A stretch of 42,404 nucleotides of DNA. Origin: Bacillota bacterium. Lineage in GTDB: Bacteria; Bacillota; Clostridia; Oscillospirales; Ruminococcaceae. The translations under genes were made by a program, and so were the position numbers. The stretch lies in contig JAEZKF010000009.1 in the NCBI GenBank assembly GCA_023415575.1, forward strand, positions 1-42,404, in the 5' to 3' direction. Under the pieces are notes generated by a model, which worked only from the letters and a program-made list of their open reading frames with translations, had not been told where the DNA came from and did no database searches. Positions 23,315 through 32,492 of the stretch are shown one piece after another. Numbering within the stretch: the stretch's first letter is position 1; every line of letters starts with the position of its first letter.

Positions 23315-24985
23315 CTAGTTGCCCGCGAGCCGGAGCATCTCGTCCGCGCCGGACAGAGTAAGCTCGGTGATGACGTCACCGCCCATGATGCGGGCAATCT
23401 CCGCCTTGCGCGCCTCGCGGTCAAGCGGGGTAACCTCGGTATATGTCTTGCCGTCATGAACCTTTTTTTCGATTAGCATGTGATGGTCGCCAAGGGCTGC
23501 AATCTGCGCAAGGTGGGTCACGCAGATAACCTGACGCCCATTTGCAATCTCCTTGAGCTTAAGTCCTATCTTCTGCGCCGCCCTGCCGCTGACACCGGTA
23601 TCGATTTCGTCAAAAATCATGGTATCTACATCGTCGGTTCCCGCCAGTACAGTCTTGATAGCGAGCATGATGCGTGAAAGCTCGCCGCCCGATGCAATCT
23701 TTGCAATCGGCTTAGGCGGCTCGCCGGGGTTTGTGGAGATAAGCAGCTGAATGTTGTCGATGCCGTTCGGCCGCAGCTCGCCTTTTTCGTTTTGAATGAC
23801 AAACTCGACGTTGGGCATATCAAGAAAGCGCAGTTCTTCCTTTACCCTGCGCGAAAACTCCTTGGATACCTCGTCGCGCTTTAGGGAGAGCGCTTTTGCT
23901 GCCTCATTCGCTTCGTTAAGGGCCTGTTCTCTCTGTGCCGTCAGCTTTTGCATCAGCTCGTCCGAAAGTTCAATCTGGGCAAGCTCCGCTTGGGCATCGG
24001 CCAGATACTGCAGAATATCCTCCACAGTGCCGCCGTACTTCTTTTTCAGGCGGTAGATACGGTCGAGGCGGCGTTCTATCTTGTCAAGATTCCTCGGGTC
24101 ATATTCAAACTCATCTAAGATAAGGCGGATATCGTGTGTAAACTCCTCAAGCTCGATTGCTATTTCGTCGATGCGCTGGGAGATGCCTGCAACCTCCTCA
24201 TATACCGGAGCGATTTCGGAGAGGGCGCGTCCCGCCCCACTGATTAGTCCGGCAGCTCCCTCAGCGCCATCAGCACCCGAGAGCAGTTCATAAGCAGAGC
24301 TCAAGCCTTCCAGAATACGCGATGCATTGCCGATACGCTTGCGCTCGGCAAGCAGGGACTCTTCCTCGCCGGGCTCCAGCGCCGCCTCTTCAATCTCGCG
24401 GATTTGATAAGTAAGCAAATCAATGCGCCGCGCCTTTTCTGATTCATTCATGCTGATGGATTGCAGACGCTTTTCAATCTCACGCAGCTGTATGTAACAG
24501 GCACTATACCGCTCCAAAAGCGGGGAAAGACCGCCAAAGGCATCGATAAAGCGCGTGTGCTTTTCAGAATCAAGCAGCGAATGGCTGTCGTGCTGGCCGT
24601 GGATGTCAATTAAGTGTTCGCCAAGCTCTCGCAGCATCGACACAGTGGCAGGCTTGGAGTAGATGCGGCAGTTTGCCCTGCCGTCGGTGGTAACCTCACG
24701 CGTGATAAGAAGTGAACCGTCTTCCTCCGGCTCATAGCCAAGTTCCATGAGTTTTGCGCGAACTACGGCAGATATACCGGTAAACAGGGCGGTCACACTG
24801 GCCTTTGTGGCGCCGGTGCGAATCAAGTCACGGGAGGTTCTCTCCCCCAAAACCGCATTGATGGCATCAATGAGGATGGATTTACCGGCACCCGTTTCTC
24901 CGGTAAAGATATTAAGCCCCTTTTCAAACCGAATAGAGGCTTCCTCAATAATGGCAATATTATCGATGTACAGTTCCGATAGCAT
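23315..24985 (-). CDS. recN: DNA repair protein RecN
   Basis: A 556-residue SMC-like ATPase that acts early in double-strand-break repair. Walker A is GETGAGKS near residue 30, the central part is coiled coil (about 150-370), and the signature and Walker B lie at the C-terminus (KIASGGELSRIMLAIKTVLA, MIFDEIDTGVSG). The length matches the family. The ATG at 24985 has AGGTGA upstream; a GTG three codons earlier overlaps that site. It is the last gene of the nusB-recN run, 36 bases after argR, an arrangement seen widely in Firmicutes. Confidence 0.96.
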   Translation of the reverse strand: MLSELYIDNIAIIEEASIRFEKGLNIFTGETGAGKSILIDAINAVLGERTSRDLIRTGATKASVTALFTGISAVVRAKLMELGYEPEEDGSLLITREVTTDGRANCRIYSKPATVSMLRELGEHLIDIHGQHDSHSLLDSEKHTRFIDAFGGLSPLLERYSACYIQLREIEKRLQSISMNESEKARRIDLLTYQIREIEEAALEPGEEESLLAERKRIGNASRILEGLSSAYELLSGADGAEGAAGLISGAGRALSEIAPVYEEVAGISQRIDEIAIELEEFTHDIRLILDEFEYDPRNLDKIERRLDRIYRLKKKYGGTVEDILQYLADAQAELAQIELSDELMQKLTAQREQALNEANEAAKALSLKRDEVSKEFSRRVKEELRFLDMPNVEFVIQNEKGELRPNGIDNIQLLISTNPGEPPKPIAKIASGGELSRIMLAIKTVLAGTDDVDTMIFDEIDTGVSGRAAQKIGLKLKEIANGRQVICVTHLAQIAALGDHHMLIEKKVHDGKTYTEVTPLDREARKAEIARIMGGDVITELTLSGADEMLRLAGN

Positions 24986-25021
24986 GGCTGTCACCTGCCG
25001 TATGGAATAAAGGATGGATTA

Positions 25022-25477
25022 TTATGATTCGAGCTGCTTGGTCAGCTCCTTTTTCAGCTGTGCTGCAATCTGCTCAGAACGGGTGAGGATAAAAATAGTA
25101 TCGTCGCCTGCAATGGTACCTATTACGCCCTGCCATTCGAGAGAATCGAATGCCGCGCAAGCAGCGTTGGCCATACCGGTATAGCATTTGACACAAACAA
25201 TGTTACCTGCATAATCCATACTGATAACCGACTTGATAAACAGGTTGTGAAAGTTATATTGAACATCCAAGTCCTTTTCACGGACCGATGTGGCATAGCG
25301 ATAGGTGCCGTTGTCGCCCATGGTCTTAACTAGCTTTAGCTCTTTGATGTCGCGCGAAACGGTCGCTTGGGTAACGTTAAAGCCATCCTCGCGCAACAGG
25401 GCGAGCAGTTCCTCCTGTGTGTTGATGGGTGTTTCGGAAATCAACTCCAGTATCTTCGCGTGGCGTTTTGTTTTCAT
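25022..25477 (-). CDS. argR: Arginine repressor/regulator
   Basis: A 151-residue regulator of arginine metabolism. The N-terminal winged helix (residues 1-70) holds the recognition helix region GFNVTQATVSRDIKELKLVK. The C-terminal part oligomerises and binds arginine (VIGTIAGDDTIFIL with the paired Asp residues). The ATG at 25477 follows AAGGGA; a frame open to 25513 would be an extension without support. The argR-recN adjacency is conserved in Firmicutes. Its target ARG boxes are not obvious in this window. Confidence 0.96.
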   Translation of the reverse strand: MKTKRHAKILELISETPINTQEELLALLREDGFNVTQATVSRDIKELKLVKTMGDNGTYRYATSVREKDLDVQYNFHNLFIKSVISMDYAGNIVCVKCYTGMANAACAAFDSLEWQGVIGTIAGDDTIFILTRSEQIAAQLKKELTKQLES

Positions 25478-25583
25478 CTTAGCACATCCCTTCATCACAT
25501 TGTAGCGGTGCATGACCGCAACCTATGTATCTCTGCGCTTTGGTAACCCGATTTGATCGAGGTCTACGGGATTTTGAAACACC

Positions 25584-26441
25584 TTAGCTGCGCAGCATAA
25601 TCTTTTTATTAAAAACTCCAAAAAAGCTTCTGTCGTCAAGACGCAGAAGACCTGCCGAAATGTCAGACCGTTTCGCGATTATCTTATCTCCGGGTAAGAT
25701 AGGCACAACAATCTCGCCGTCAATGTTCATGTCTGCGTCGAACTCGCCGTTGTCGTAACAGCCTGTTACCATTATAACATCATTTGGCGCAAAAAGCATG
25801 GTTCGAGATAACAGCGAATGCGGGCAGATGGGTGTCATGATTATTGACTCAATACAGGGCGATATGACAGGGCCACCCGCTGACATGCTGTAAGCGGTAG
25901 AACCGGTCGGCGTAGCAAGGATGATGCCATCAGCTCGATAGGAACTGACTAAGCAATCGTTGCAGTAAAGCTTGAGGTCAATGATGTTAGATTTCGCACC
26001 CTTTGATATCACTGCATCGTTTAGGGCATGAAACTGTTGAGTGCTGCCATTTTGCGAAATCTTAGTGATATCCAGCATCATGCGGTTTTCAATCCGGTAC
26101 ATACCCGAGGCAAGTCTATTCAATAGGGAAAGTTCCCCCGGCTCGAGCATAGTCATAAACCCAAGGCGACCGACGTTGATACCCAGCACGGGCTTGCTGT
26201 TAAATGCGGCCTTTTTTGCCGCATGCAACAGTGTGCCGTCGCCGCCTACCGTAATAACGAAATCGCAGGTCTGTATAAGCTGGTCAAAAGTAGCATAACA
26301 GGAGCAAACATCTGTAAAGTCGTTTTGATTTACAACATCCATGCAAGGCGTGATGCCGCAGTTGTTTAGCTCTGCACATACGTCGCGCGTGCAGGATAAC
26401 CCATTGGGTTTATCTAGGTTTGGTATTACAAACGCCTTCAT
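25584..26441 (-). CDS. nadK: NAD kinase
   Basis: A 285-residue enzyme that phosphorylates NAD to NADP. The GGDGTLLHAAK motif (about residues 57-67), the HALNDAVI motif, and the NAD-binding TGSTAYSMSAGGPVI are present in order. The ATG at 26441 follows AAAGGAGC; nine extra codons upstream lie in the ribosome-site region. It lies 23 bases after tlyA and about 106 bases before argR in the same run. Confidence 0.95.
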   Translation of the reverse strand: MKAFVIPNLDKPNGLSCTRDVCAELNNCGITPCMDVVNQNDFTDVCSCYATFDQLIQTCDFVITVGGDGTLLHAAKKAAFNSKPVLGINVGRLGFMTMLEPGELSLLNRLASGMYRIENRMMLDITKISQNGSTQQFHALNDAVISKGAKSNIIDLKLYCNDCLVSSYRADGIILATPTGSTAYSMSAGGPVISPCIESIIMTPICPHSLLSRTMLFAPNDVIMVTGCYDNGEFDADMNIDGEIVVPILPGDKIIAKRSDISAGLLRLDDRSFFGVFNKKIMLRS

Positions 26442-26464
26442 ATGTGCTCCTTTCATAATGTCGC

Positions 26465-27277
26465 TCAACCCTCAAACTGCCTATGTGACCGAAGAACCAA
26501 ATCCGGTAAATCTATATCGGGTGCGGTCACCGGATTGTGGGTTTTCTTTAAATAAAACAGGTACTCGATATTTCCCTCCGGCCCTTTGATGGGAGAGTAG
26601 TCCGCACCAAGCAGCGAAAACCCGTTTTTTACCGCAAAATCAGCAATCTTGCGTACAACCTCCAGATGGATTTCCGGCTCCCGGACAACCCCCTTCTTAC
26701 CTACTTTGCCCTTTCCTGCCTCAAACTGCGGCTTTACAAGGCATACAACCTCACCGTTTTCACCCAGCAGTGAATGGGCAACGGGCAATACAAGGGTTAG
26801 CGAAATAAATGAAACATCAATACTTGCAAAGGAAATGGCTTCTCCAATCTGCTCGGGTGTTACATAGCGTATATTGGTTCGTTCCAGGTTGACGACACGC
26901 TCATCGGTGCGCAGCTTCCAAGCAAGCTGGCCGTAACCGACATCCACAGCATAGACCTTAGCCGCCCCGTTTTGCAGCATGCAATCAGAAAATCCTCCCG
27001 TGGATGCCCCGATATCCATGCAGATGCGGCCATCTAGCTTAATTGGAAACGTAGCAAGCGCCTTTTCAAGCTTTAATCCGCCGCGGCTGACGTATTTGAT
27101 ATCGCTGCCAGCAACACGGATTTCGTCGTTAGCGTTGACAGTCTCACCGGGCTTTGTGATTTTCTGTTCGTTGACAAATACAACGCCTGCCATAATCATG
27201 GCCTTTGCACGTTCCCTGCTTGCCGCAAAGCCGCGTTCTACAAGCAAAGAATCCAGACGAATTTTTGAATCATTCAC
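26465..27277 (-). CDS. tlyA: TlyA-family 2'-O rRNA methyltransferase
   Basis: A 270-residue protein with an N-terminal S4 RNA-binding domain (about 5-65, RLDSLLVERGFAASRERAKA) and an FtsJ-like SAM methyltransferase domain (MDIGASTGGFSDCMLQNGA, VYAVDVGYGQLAWKL). Family members methylate ribosomal RNA at cytidine 2'-O positions; older databases call them hemolysins. The K-D-K-E type catalytic residues appear to be retained (CLVKPQFEAGK). The start is GTG at 27277, after AGGAG. It is downstream of dxs, as in many Clostridia. Confidence 0.93.
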   Translation of the reverse strand: MNDSKIRLDSLLVERGFAASRERAKAMIMAGVVFVNEQKITKPGETVNANDEIRVAGSDIKYVSRGGLKLEKALATFPIKLDGRICMDIGASTGGFSDCMLQNGAAKVYAVDVGYGQLAWKLRTDERVVNLERTNIRYVTPEQIGEAISFASIDVSFISLTLVLPVAHSLLGENGEVVCLVKPQFEAGKGKVGKKGVVREPEIHLEVVRKIADFAVKNGFSLLGADYSPIKGPEGNIEYLFYLKKTHNPVTAPDIDLPDLVLRSHRQFEG

Positions 27278-27362
27278 CGATTGTTCTCCTATGATGTAAA
27301 CTCTGAACCTAAGTTTGGGGCAGAGAGCATCTTACAAGATTTAGAGTATCACAAATTGATTG

Positions 27363-29228
27363 TTATTTTCCTTCAGACGTAATAAACTCGGCTACACCTT
27401 GTGCATCAAGACCAAGCATCTTAAGTTGGGATGAAACACTTGCCTGAGGGACAAACCGATCATTTACTGCGCGAACTGCATAGTGGCCGAAAAATCCTTG
27501 TTTGGCAAGGCAGTTATAGAAATGTTCGGCAACTGAACCGTTCTCTATCCCTTCTTCTACAAACAGGACACAATCATAGCCCATTGCAATCTCAAAACAA
27601 TCATCAGGCACAGGATGAATGCGAGTAAGTTTTAAGATATCATACCAAGTGTCGGTATGCTGTCTTGCATTAACCACCTGCTCAAACTGCCTGCCATATG
27701 TTATAACAAGCGTTGTTGCTTTGCCTTGATTCTCTTTGCACAGTGTGTAATCAAGCGATGGTTCATATTCCCTTGCAAGTGTACATTCGCCACCGCGCGG
27801 ATACCGCACAGCCACAACACCCTTGGTATGATAGATTGCCTCATACAAGGCAAGGTGAAGCTCACGGTATGAAAAAGGAGCGTAAACCGTAACCCCGGGT
27901 ATCGAGGTCAGTAAAGAGACGTCAAACAGACCCTGATGGGTTTCACCATCGTCTCCGACAAGGCCGGCACGGTCTACCGCCAAAACGATATGCCTACCCT
28001 CAATGGCGGCATCATGTAAAACCATGTCATATGCGCGCTGCAGAAAGGAAGAGTATACGGCAAAAACGGGTACCAAACCACCCGTGGCAAGCCCAGCGCT
28101 AAAGGTCACACCATGGCCTTCCGCAATGCCGACGTCAAAAAAGCGCTCAGGATGCTTTTTATTGAAGTAATTAAGCCCCGTCGCGTATTTCATGGCCGCC
28201 GTTACTGCACATATGTTGTCGTCGGACTCTGCAAGTTCGGTCAGATACTTCCCCATACATGCAGAGAAGGTATTCTCCTGCGGCTGAGCGGCTGTTTCAG
28301 TATGCAAAAGGTCCGTAGCCGAAATGCCGTGGTAGGCACCCGGGTTTTCTTCGGCGTTTGTAAAGCCTTTTCCCTTTACGGTGTCGACATGGATGAACAC
28401 AGGTTCATTCAGGTTCTTTGCGCGGGTAAGAACGTTCTTCAGGCTTGTCACATCATGGCCGTCTACCGGCCCTAAATAGGTAAAGCCGTAAGCCTCAAAG
28501 ATGTTGCTGTGATAAAGTGTTTCCTTCAACGTGGTTTTGGCTTTCGTAATAAACCGAATAGCAGGTTTGCCCGCAAGCGGGATACGACTCAGTACACGCC
28601 TTGTGATATCCTTTGCGCCGAAGTAGCTCGGTTTGGAACGAATCTTAGCAAGGTGCTTAGCAAGCGCGCCGACATTTTTAGAGATGGACATCGCGTTGTC
28701 GTTGAGGATGACAATTAGGTTATCCGCAGTACGCCCCGCGTTGTTGTTTAGGCCTTCAAAGGTAAGACCGTTGGTAAACGCGCCGTCGCCAACAACGGCA
28801 ATCACCTTGCCCGGTTCGCCTTTTAATGTTTTGGCATATGCAATACCACGCGCGGCCGAGATGGCATTGCCCGCGTGACCGGCTACAAAGGCATCGTGCT
28901 CGCTCTCCTTCGATTTCGGAAAGCCTGAAATGCCTCCCTCCTGACGAAGGGTATGAAAATCATCAAGCCTTCCGGTCAGGATTTTATGTGTATAGCATTG
29001 ATGTCCGACATCAAACAGGATTTGGTCTGTAGGGGAATTGAAGACGGAATGAAGGGCAACAGTAAGTTCTACTGTTCCAAGATTGGATGCAAGATGACCA
29101 CCCGTGCGCGAAAGGGTTTCGATTAATAGCGCTCGGATTTCCTTGCAAACGGTATCTAGCTCCTTGCTGCTGAGCTTTTTCAGCTCGACCGGCAGGTTGA
29201 GCCGCCGCAGCAACGAATAATCACCCAT
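27363..29228 (-). CDS. dxs: 1-deoxy-D-xylulose-5-phosphate synthase
   Basis: A 621-residue thiamine-diphosphate enzyme that joins pyruvate and glyceraldehyde 3-phosphate, the first step of the MEP isoprenoid route. The N-terminal substrate His lies in TGGHLASNLG, and the cofactor motif is GDGAFTNGLTFEGLNN followed by NDNAMSIS. The central part has FDVGIAEGHGVTFSAGLA, and the C-terminal domain closes the chain at the usual length. The AAAGGAG site is a little far (13 bases) from the ATG at 29228. Grouping with ispA makes an isoprenoid pair in this operon. Confidence 0.96.
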   Translation of the reverse strand: MGDYSLLRRLNLPVELKKLSSKELDTVCKEIRALLIETLSRTGGHLASNLGTVELTVALHSVFNSPTDQILFDVGHQCYTHKILTGRLDDFHTLRQEGGISGFPKSKESEHDAFVAGHAGNAISAARGIAYAKTLKGEPGKVIAVVGDGAFTNGLTFEGLNNNAGRTADNLIVILNDNAMSISKNVGALAKHLAKIRSKPSYFGAKDITRRVLSRIPLAGKPAIRFITKAKTTLKETLYHSNIFEAYGFTYLGPVDGHDVTSLKNVLTRAKNLNEPVFIHVDTVKGKGFTNAEENPGAYHGISATDLLHTETAAQPQENTFSACMGKYLTELAESDDNICAVTAAMKYATGLNYFNKKHPERFFDVGIAEGHGVTFSAGLATGGLVPVFAVYSSFLQRAYDMVLHDAAIEGRHIVLAVDRAGLVGDDGETHQGLFDVSLLTSIPGVTVYAPFSYRELHLALYEAIYHTKGVVAVRYPRGGECTLAREYEPSLDYTLCKENQGKATTLVITYGRQFEQVVNARQHTDTWYDILKLTRIHPVPDDCFEIAMGYDCVLFVEEGIENGSVAEHFYNCLAKQGFFGHYAVRAVNDRFVPQASVSSQLKMLGLDAQGVAEFITSEGK

Positions 29229-29257
29229 TTTGTGTATTTATCTCCTTTAACGGATAA

Positions 29258-29788
29258 TCATCGCATTGGAATAATCAACGCGATAATGATGCCAAGCAGG
29301 GCACCCGCGAGCACCTCAAGCGGTGTGTGTCCGAGGTACTCTTTTAGCTTTTTAAACTGCATATCGTCAAGCTTTATAATCTTTGATTTGTCGCGTTTTG
29401 CATGTATCTTATCCTTTTTGGACTGGCTTTCTATCAGCTGTTTATTCTCATTGGGTCTAAAGGATACAACAATCTTATTGAGCACCTTTGCCTGTTCACC
29501 TGCTGCACGGCGAACGCCCATTGCATCATACATAACAACTGCTGCAAACATAATAGCAATCGCAAACAAAGATGAGCCAAAGCCCTCTTTTCGAGCAACT
29601 GCAAGCGTCATAGAGCAAACCAGAGCCGAATGCGCACTGGGCATTCCTCCGGCGCCAATCAAGCGCTCCGCTTCAAAGCGTTTGGTCGTAATTAGGGTTA
29701 GTATCGTCTTAATGATCTGTGCAACAACCCAAGAGAGCACTGCACAAGTTAGGATGTAGTTTCGGGTAAGTTCATATAAGTTTTCCAT
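29258..29788 (-). CDS. Divergent PAP2 family membrane protein
   Basis: A 176-residue membrane protein of the divergent PAP2 (YuiD-like) family. The phosphatase-type motif GGMPSAHSALV lies near residue 47, and helices flank a basic loop (SQSKKDKIHAKRDKSK). The C-terminus LGHTPLEVLAGALLG carries the second conserved His. It may dephosphorylate a lipid pyrophosphate, which would fit its place between ispA and dxs, but no substrate is shown. The ATG at 29788 follows GGGGA by five bases; the frame open to 29929 would add 47 unlikely residues. Confidence 0.87.
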   Translation of the reverse strand: MENLYELTRNYILTCAVLSWVVAQIIKTILTLITTKRFEAERLIGAGGMPSAHSALVCSMTLAVARKEGFGSSLFAIAIMFAAVVMYDAMGVRRAAGEQAKVLNKIVVSFRPNENKQLIESQSKKDKIHAKRDKSKIIKLDDMQFKKLKEYLGHTPLEVLAGALLGIIIALIIPMR

Positions 29789-29955
29789 GGCTATCCCCAT
29801 TTCGTCGTTTTCAATAGTAAACGCAAAAAATGGAAAGCACCGGCGTAGCTGCAAATGCTGACTGTCGCCAATTTCATTACATCCGCTATCAACAGGCTGG
29901 TGTCCATTCGATATGAGTTGTACTGCCAAAGCAGATCATGGGTTAGTCTATGCGT

Positions 29956-30861
29956 TTATTTTCTTCTACTAGTGAGTTTATCAGTTAAATGATATATGAA
30001 GTCATCCGCATGTTCAAAGACCAAAAGGTAACTTTTTGCTTCCTGCGCAAGGCTATTGGCTATTCTCGCCGCCTCTTCTACCCCATATAAAACAGCCAGT
30101 GTAACCTTGTTGTTTTGCTGATCACTTCCCACGGGTTTTCCGAGCTCATCACTCGTTCCGGTGATATCAAGTATATCATCTACAATCTGAAACGACAAGC
30201 CGATTTTTTCCGAATAATTGTCTGCGGCGGTCACCTTTTCTTCATCCGCACCAGCGACCACACAGCCCATAACAGCCGCAGCACGCAGGAGTGCTGCCGT
30301 TTTTAGGCGGTATATCATGTTTAACGTTTGGATATCCGGCTGCTTACCCTCGTATGCAAGGTCAATAACCTGACCGCCTACCATACCATGATAGCCCGCA
30401 GCCCGAGCAAGAATACCCGCAGCCCGCAGAACATTCTGCGGCGGGATAGATGCAGATGTATAATTTAGCATAATCTCAAAGGAAAGAGTAAGCAGGGCAT
30501 CTCCTGCAAGAAGTGCCGTTGCCTCTCCAAACTGAATATGACAGGAGGGCTTGCCTCTTCTTAAGTCATCATCATCCATACAGGGCAGGTCATCGTGTAT
30601 GAGGGAGTAGCAGTGCAGCATCTCAACCGCGCACGCAAATGGTATTGCATCACTGACATTGCCGCCGCACATCCGGCAAAACTCAAGCAGCATAATTGCC
30701 CGAATCCGCTTGCCGCCCGAGAGCAGACTGTAGCGCATGGCGTCTACAACCTCCTGCTGGGGTAGATTGCGGTCTTGTAGGTATTGGCTAAGCGCTGTAT
30801 TAACAAGCTCAATATAATACGCTTCGCGCTCTTTTATATCCATTGTCATCGCCAAATCCAT
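29956..30861 (-). CDS. ispA: Farnesyl diphosphate synthase (polyprenyl synthetase)
   Basis: A 301-residue all-helical prenyltransferase that condenses isopentenyl diphosphate with allylic diphosphates. The first aspartate-rich motif is DDLPCMDDDDLRRGKPS, the second is QIVDDILDITG, and GGKRIRA binds the diphosphate. The residues before the first motif (HCYSLIHDD) resemble farnesyl-producing enzymes, but exact chain length is inference. The ATG at 30861 follows AAAGG by seven bases. It lies between xseB and the divergent PAP2 gene. Confidence 0.94.
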   Translation of the reverse strand: MDLAMTMDIKEREAYYIELVNTALSQYLQDRNLPQQEVVDAMRYSLLSGGKRIRAIMLLEFCRMCGGNVSDAIPFACAVEMLHCYSLIHDDLPCMDDDDLRRGKPSCHIQFGEATALLAGDALLTLSFEIMLNYTSASIPPQNVLRAAGILARAAGYHGMVGGQVIDLAYEGKQPDIQTLNMIYRLKTAALLRAAAVMGCVVAGADEEKVTAADNYSEKIGLSFQIVDDILDITGTSDELGKPVGSDQQNNKVTLAVLYGVEEAARIANSLAQEAKSYLLVFEHADDFIYHLTDKLTSRRK

Positions 30862-30932
30862 CTGGTTGCCTTTCCGGTGATATCGAAAGTAGTCAAAACC
30901 ACATCACCTATATCGACTAAGCAAAGCCGAGA

Positions 30933-31151
30933 TTAGCTATCCTGGGTAGCTTCGTTCTTTGCGGAAAGCTCGGTAATTTTTAGCTCTGCTTGTGTTAAGG
31001 TATTCTGGCATTGAGCTATGAGTATTGTGCCCTGCTCATAAAGCTTTAATGAGGTCTCAAGGTCTGTTTCCCCACTCTCCAGCTTGCGGACAATCTCATC
31101 AAGCTCTTTGAGGGATTCTTCTATTGTTTTGGGCTGTTCCTTCTTTGCCAT
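30933..31151 (-). CDS. xseB: Exodeoxyribonuclease VII small subunit
   Basis: A 72-residue helical protein with the family core TIEESLKELDEIVRKLESGE and LKLYEQGTILIAQCQNTL. It packs on the large subunit to form exodeoxyribonuclease VII, which degrades single-stranded DNA in both directions. The ATG at 31151 lies nine bases after AAAGGG. An ATG at 31169 overlaps the xseA stop codon as ATGA and is an alternative coupled start. Confidence 0.92.
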   Translation of the reverse strand: MAKKEQPKTIEESLKELDEIVRKLESGETDLETSLKLYEQGTILIAQCQNTLTQAELKITELSAKNEATQDS

Positions 31152-31165
31152 ACCAGTCATCCCTT

Positions 31166-32389
31166 TCATTTCGTTGATCCGGGTTTCTTCTGTACTTGCA
31201 GAACCTCCGCTTGGACTGTTCCGTCTTGCAGACGTATTGAAAGCCTTTCCCCTTTTGTAAGGTCTGCAGCAGTCTTTACAACGTGCTCGTCACGAAAGAC
31301 TACCGCATAACCGCGCTGCAATACGCGCAAGGGGCTTAAGGAGTCAAGCAGGCTAATACAAGTGTTAAGTTTTTGGCGGTAACTAAGCATTTTCAGCGAT
31401 GCTGCAGCGTCTAACCTAAGCTTTGCCGCATTCAAGCTTTCTCTATGCATATCAAGCAAGGTTTTCGGATTGTTTGCAAAAAGCGATTTTTCAGCAGTGA
31501 CAAGCCGCACACGATACCGCTCTAGTTGTGTAAACAAGGCTCGCTGCATCCGCTCTTGCTGAGATGCTAACGTATCCAATACGGCAGAACCGTCCGGTAC
31601 GGCGAGTTCCGCACCCGCAGATGGTGTGGGTGCGCGCAGGTCGGCAACAAAATCCGCAATGGTAAAGTCGGTTTCGTGCCCGACGGCACTGATAACGGGG
31701 ATATCACTCTCATAAATCGCGTAGGCGATGCGTTCTTCATTAAAGGCAAAGAGGTCTTCCAGACTGCCGCCGCCGCGAGCAAGCAGAATCACATCTGCTG
31801 CACGAAGCTCGTTGACACGATTGATTGCCTCGGCAATCTTCTCCGGGGCATCCTCTCCCTGCACCGGAACAGGACATAGCACAAGCTGTACGGCAGGATA
31901 ACGCCGGCTGATGACATTGCGGATATCCTCGATTGCAGCGCCCGTTTTGGATGTGATTACCGCAATACGGCGCGCAAAAGAAGGGATCTGCTTTTTGTGG
32001 GCAGGGTCAAACAGTCCCATTGCCTCCAGCTTAGCCTTGCGCTGCTCATACGCCAGTGCGAGCGAACCGATTCCCTCCGGCATAAGGTCGGTACAATAAA
32101 GCTGATACTGTCCGTCGCGCTCATACACCGAGATTTCGCCACCCGCGACAACCGCCATGCCATCCTGCGGGGTAAATCGCACGGATGCAGCATGCGTCTT
32201 GAACATCACAACACGTAGCACGGCGCGGTCATCCTTGAGGGTAAAATAAAAGTGCCCCGAGGCATAATGATGCCTGAAGTTGGATATCTCCCCGCGTATC
32301 ATCACACGCGATAGATGTTTGTCGCCTTCAAACAGCGACTTGATATAGGTCGTCACCTGTGTGACTGTCAAAATCCTTGAATAGTTCAT
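31166..32389 (-). CDS. xseA: Exodeoxyribonuclease VII large subunit
   Basis: A 407-residue subunit with an N-terminal OB fold (ISNFRHHYASGHFYFTLKD, about 34-52), the catalytic domain (VILLARGGGSLEDLFAFNEE, SAVGHETDFTIADFVADLRA, PTPSAGAEL) and a long C-terminal helical part. The GGAGG site before the ATG at 32389 is ideal. The stop codon overlaps the upstream possible start of xseB, so the two subunits are coupled. Confidence 0.95.
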   Translation of the reverse strand: MNYSRILTVTQVTTYIKSLFEGDKHLSRVMIRGEISNFRHHYASGHFYFTLKDDRAVLRVVMFKTHAASVRFTPQDGMAVVAGGEISVYERDGQYQLYCTDLMPEGIGSLALAYEQRKAKLEAMGLFDPAHKKQIPSFARRIAVITSKTGAAIEDIRNVISRRYPAVQLVLCPVPVQGEDAPEKIAEAINRVNELRAADVILLARGGGSLEDLFAFNEERIAYAIYESDIPVISAVGHETDFTIADFVADLRAPTPSAGAELAVPDGSAVLDTLASQQERMQRALFTQLERYRVRLVTAEKSLFANNPKTLLDMHRESLNAAKLRLDAAASLKMLSYRQKLNTCISLLDSLSPLRVLQRGYAVVFRDEHVVKTAADLTKGERLSIRLQDGTVQAEVLQVQKKPGSTK

Positions 32390-32492
32390 GTAAACCTCCG
32401 CAGCGGGAATGTGTAAACCCCGATAACATCTGTAGAACAGCTTAATGTTGTGAGCTTTGCGAAGATTTCAGATTTATCTACACCAAAAGGTT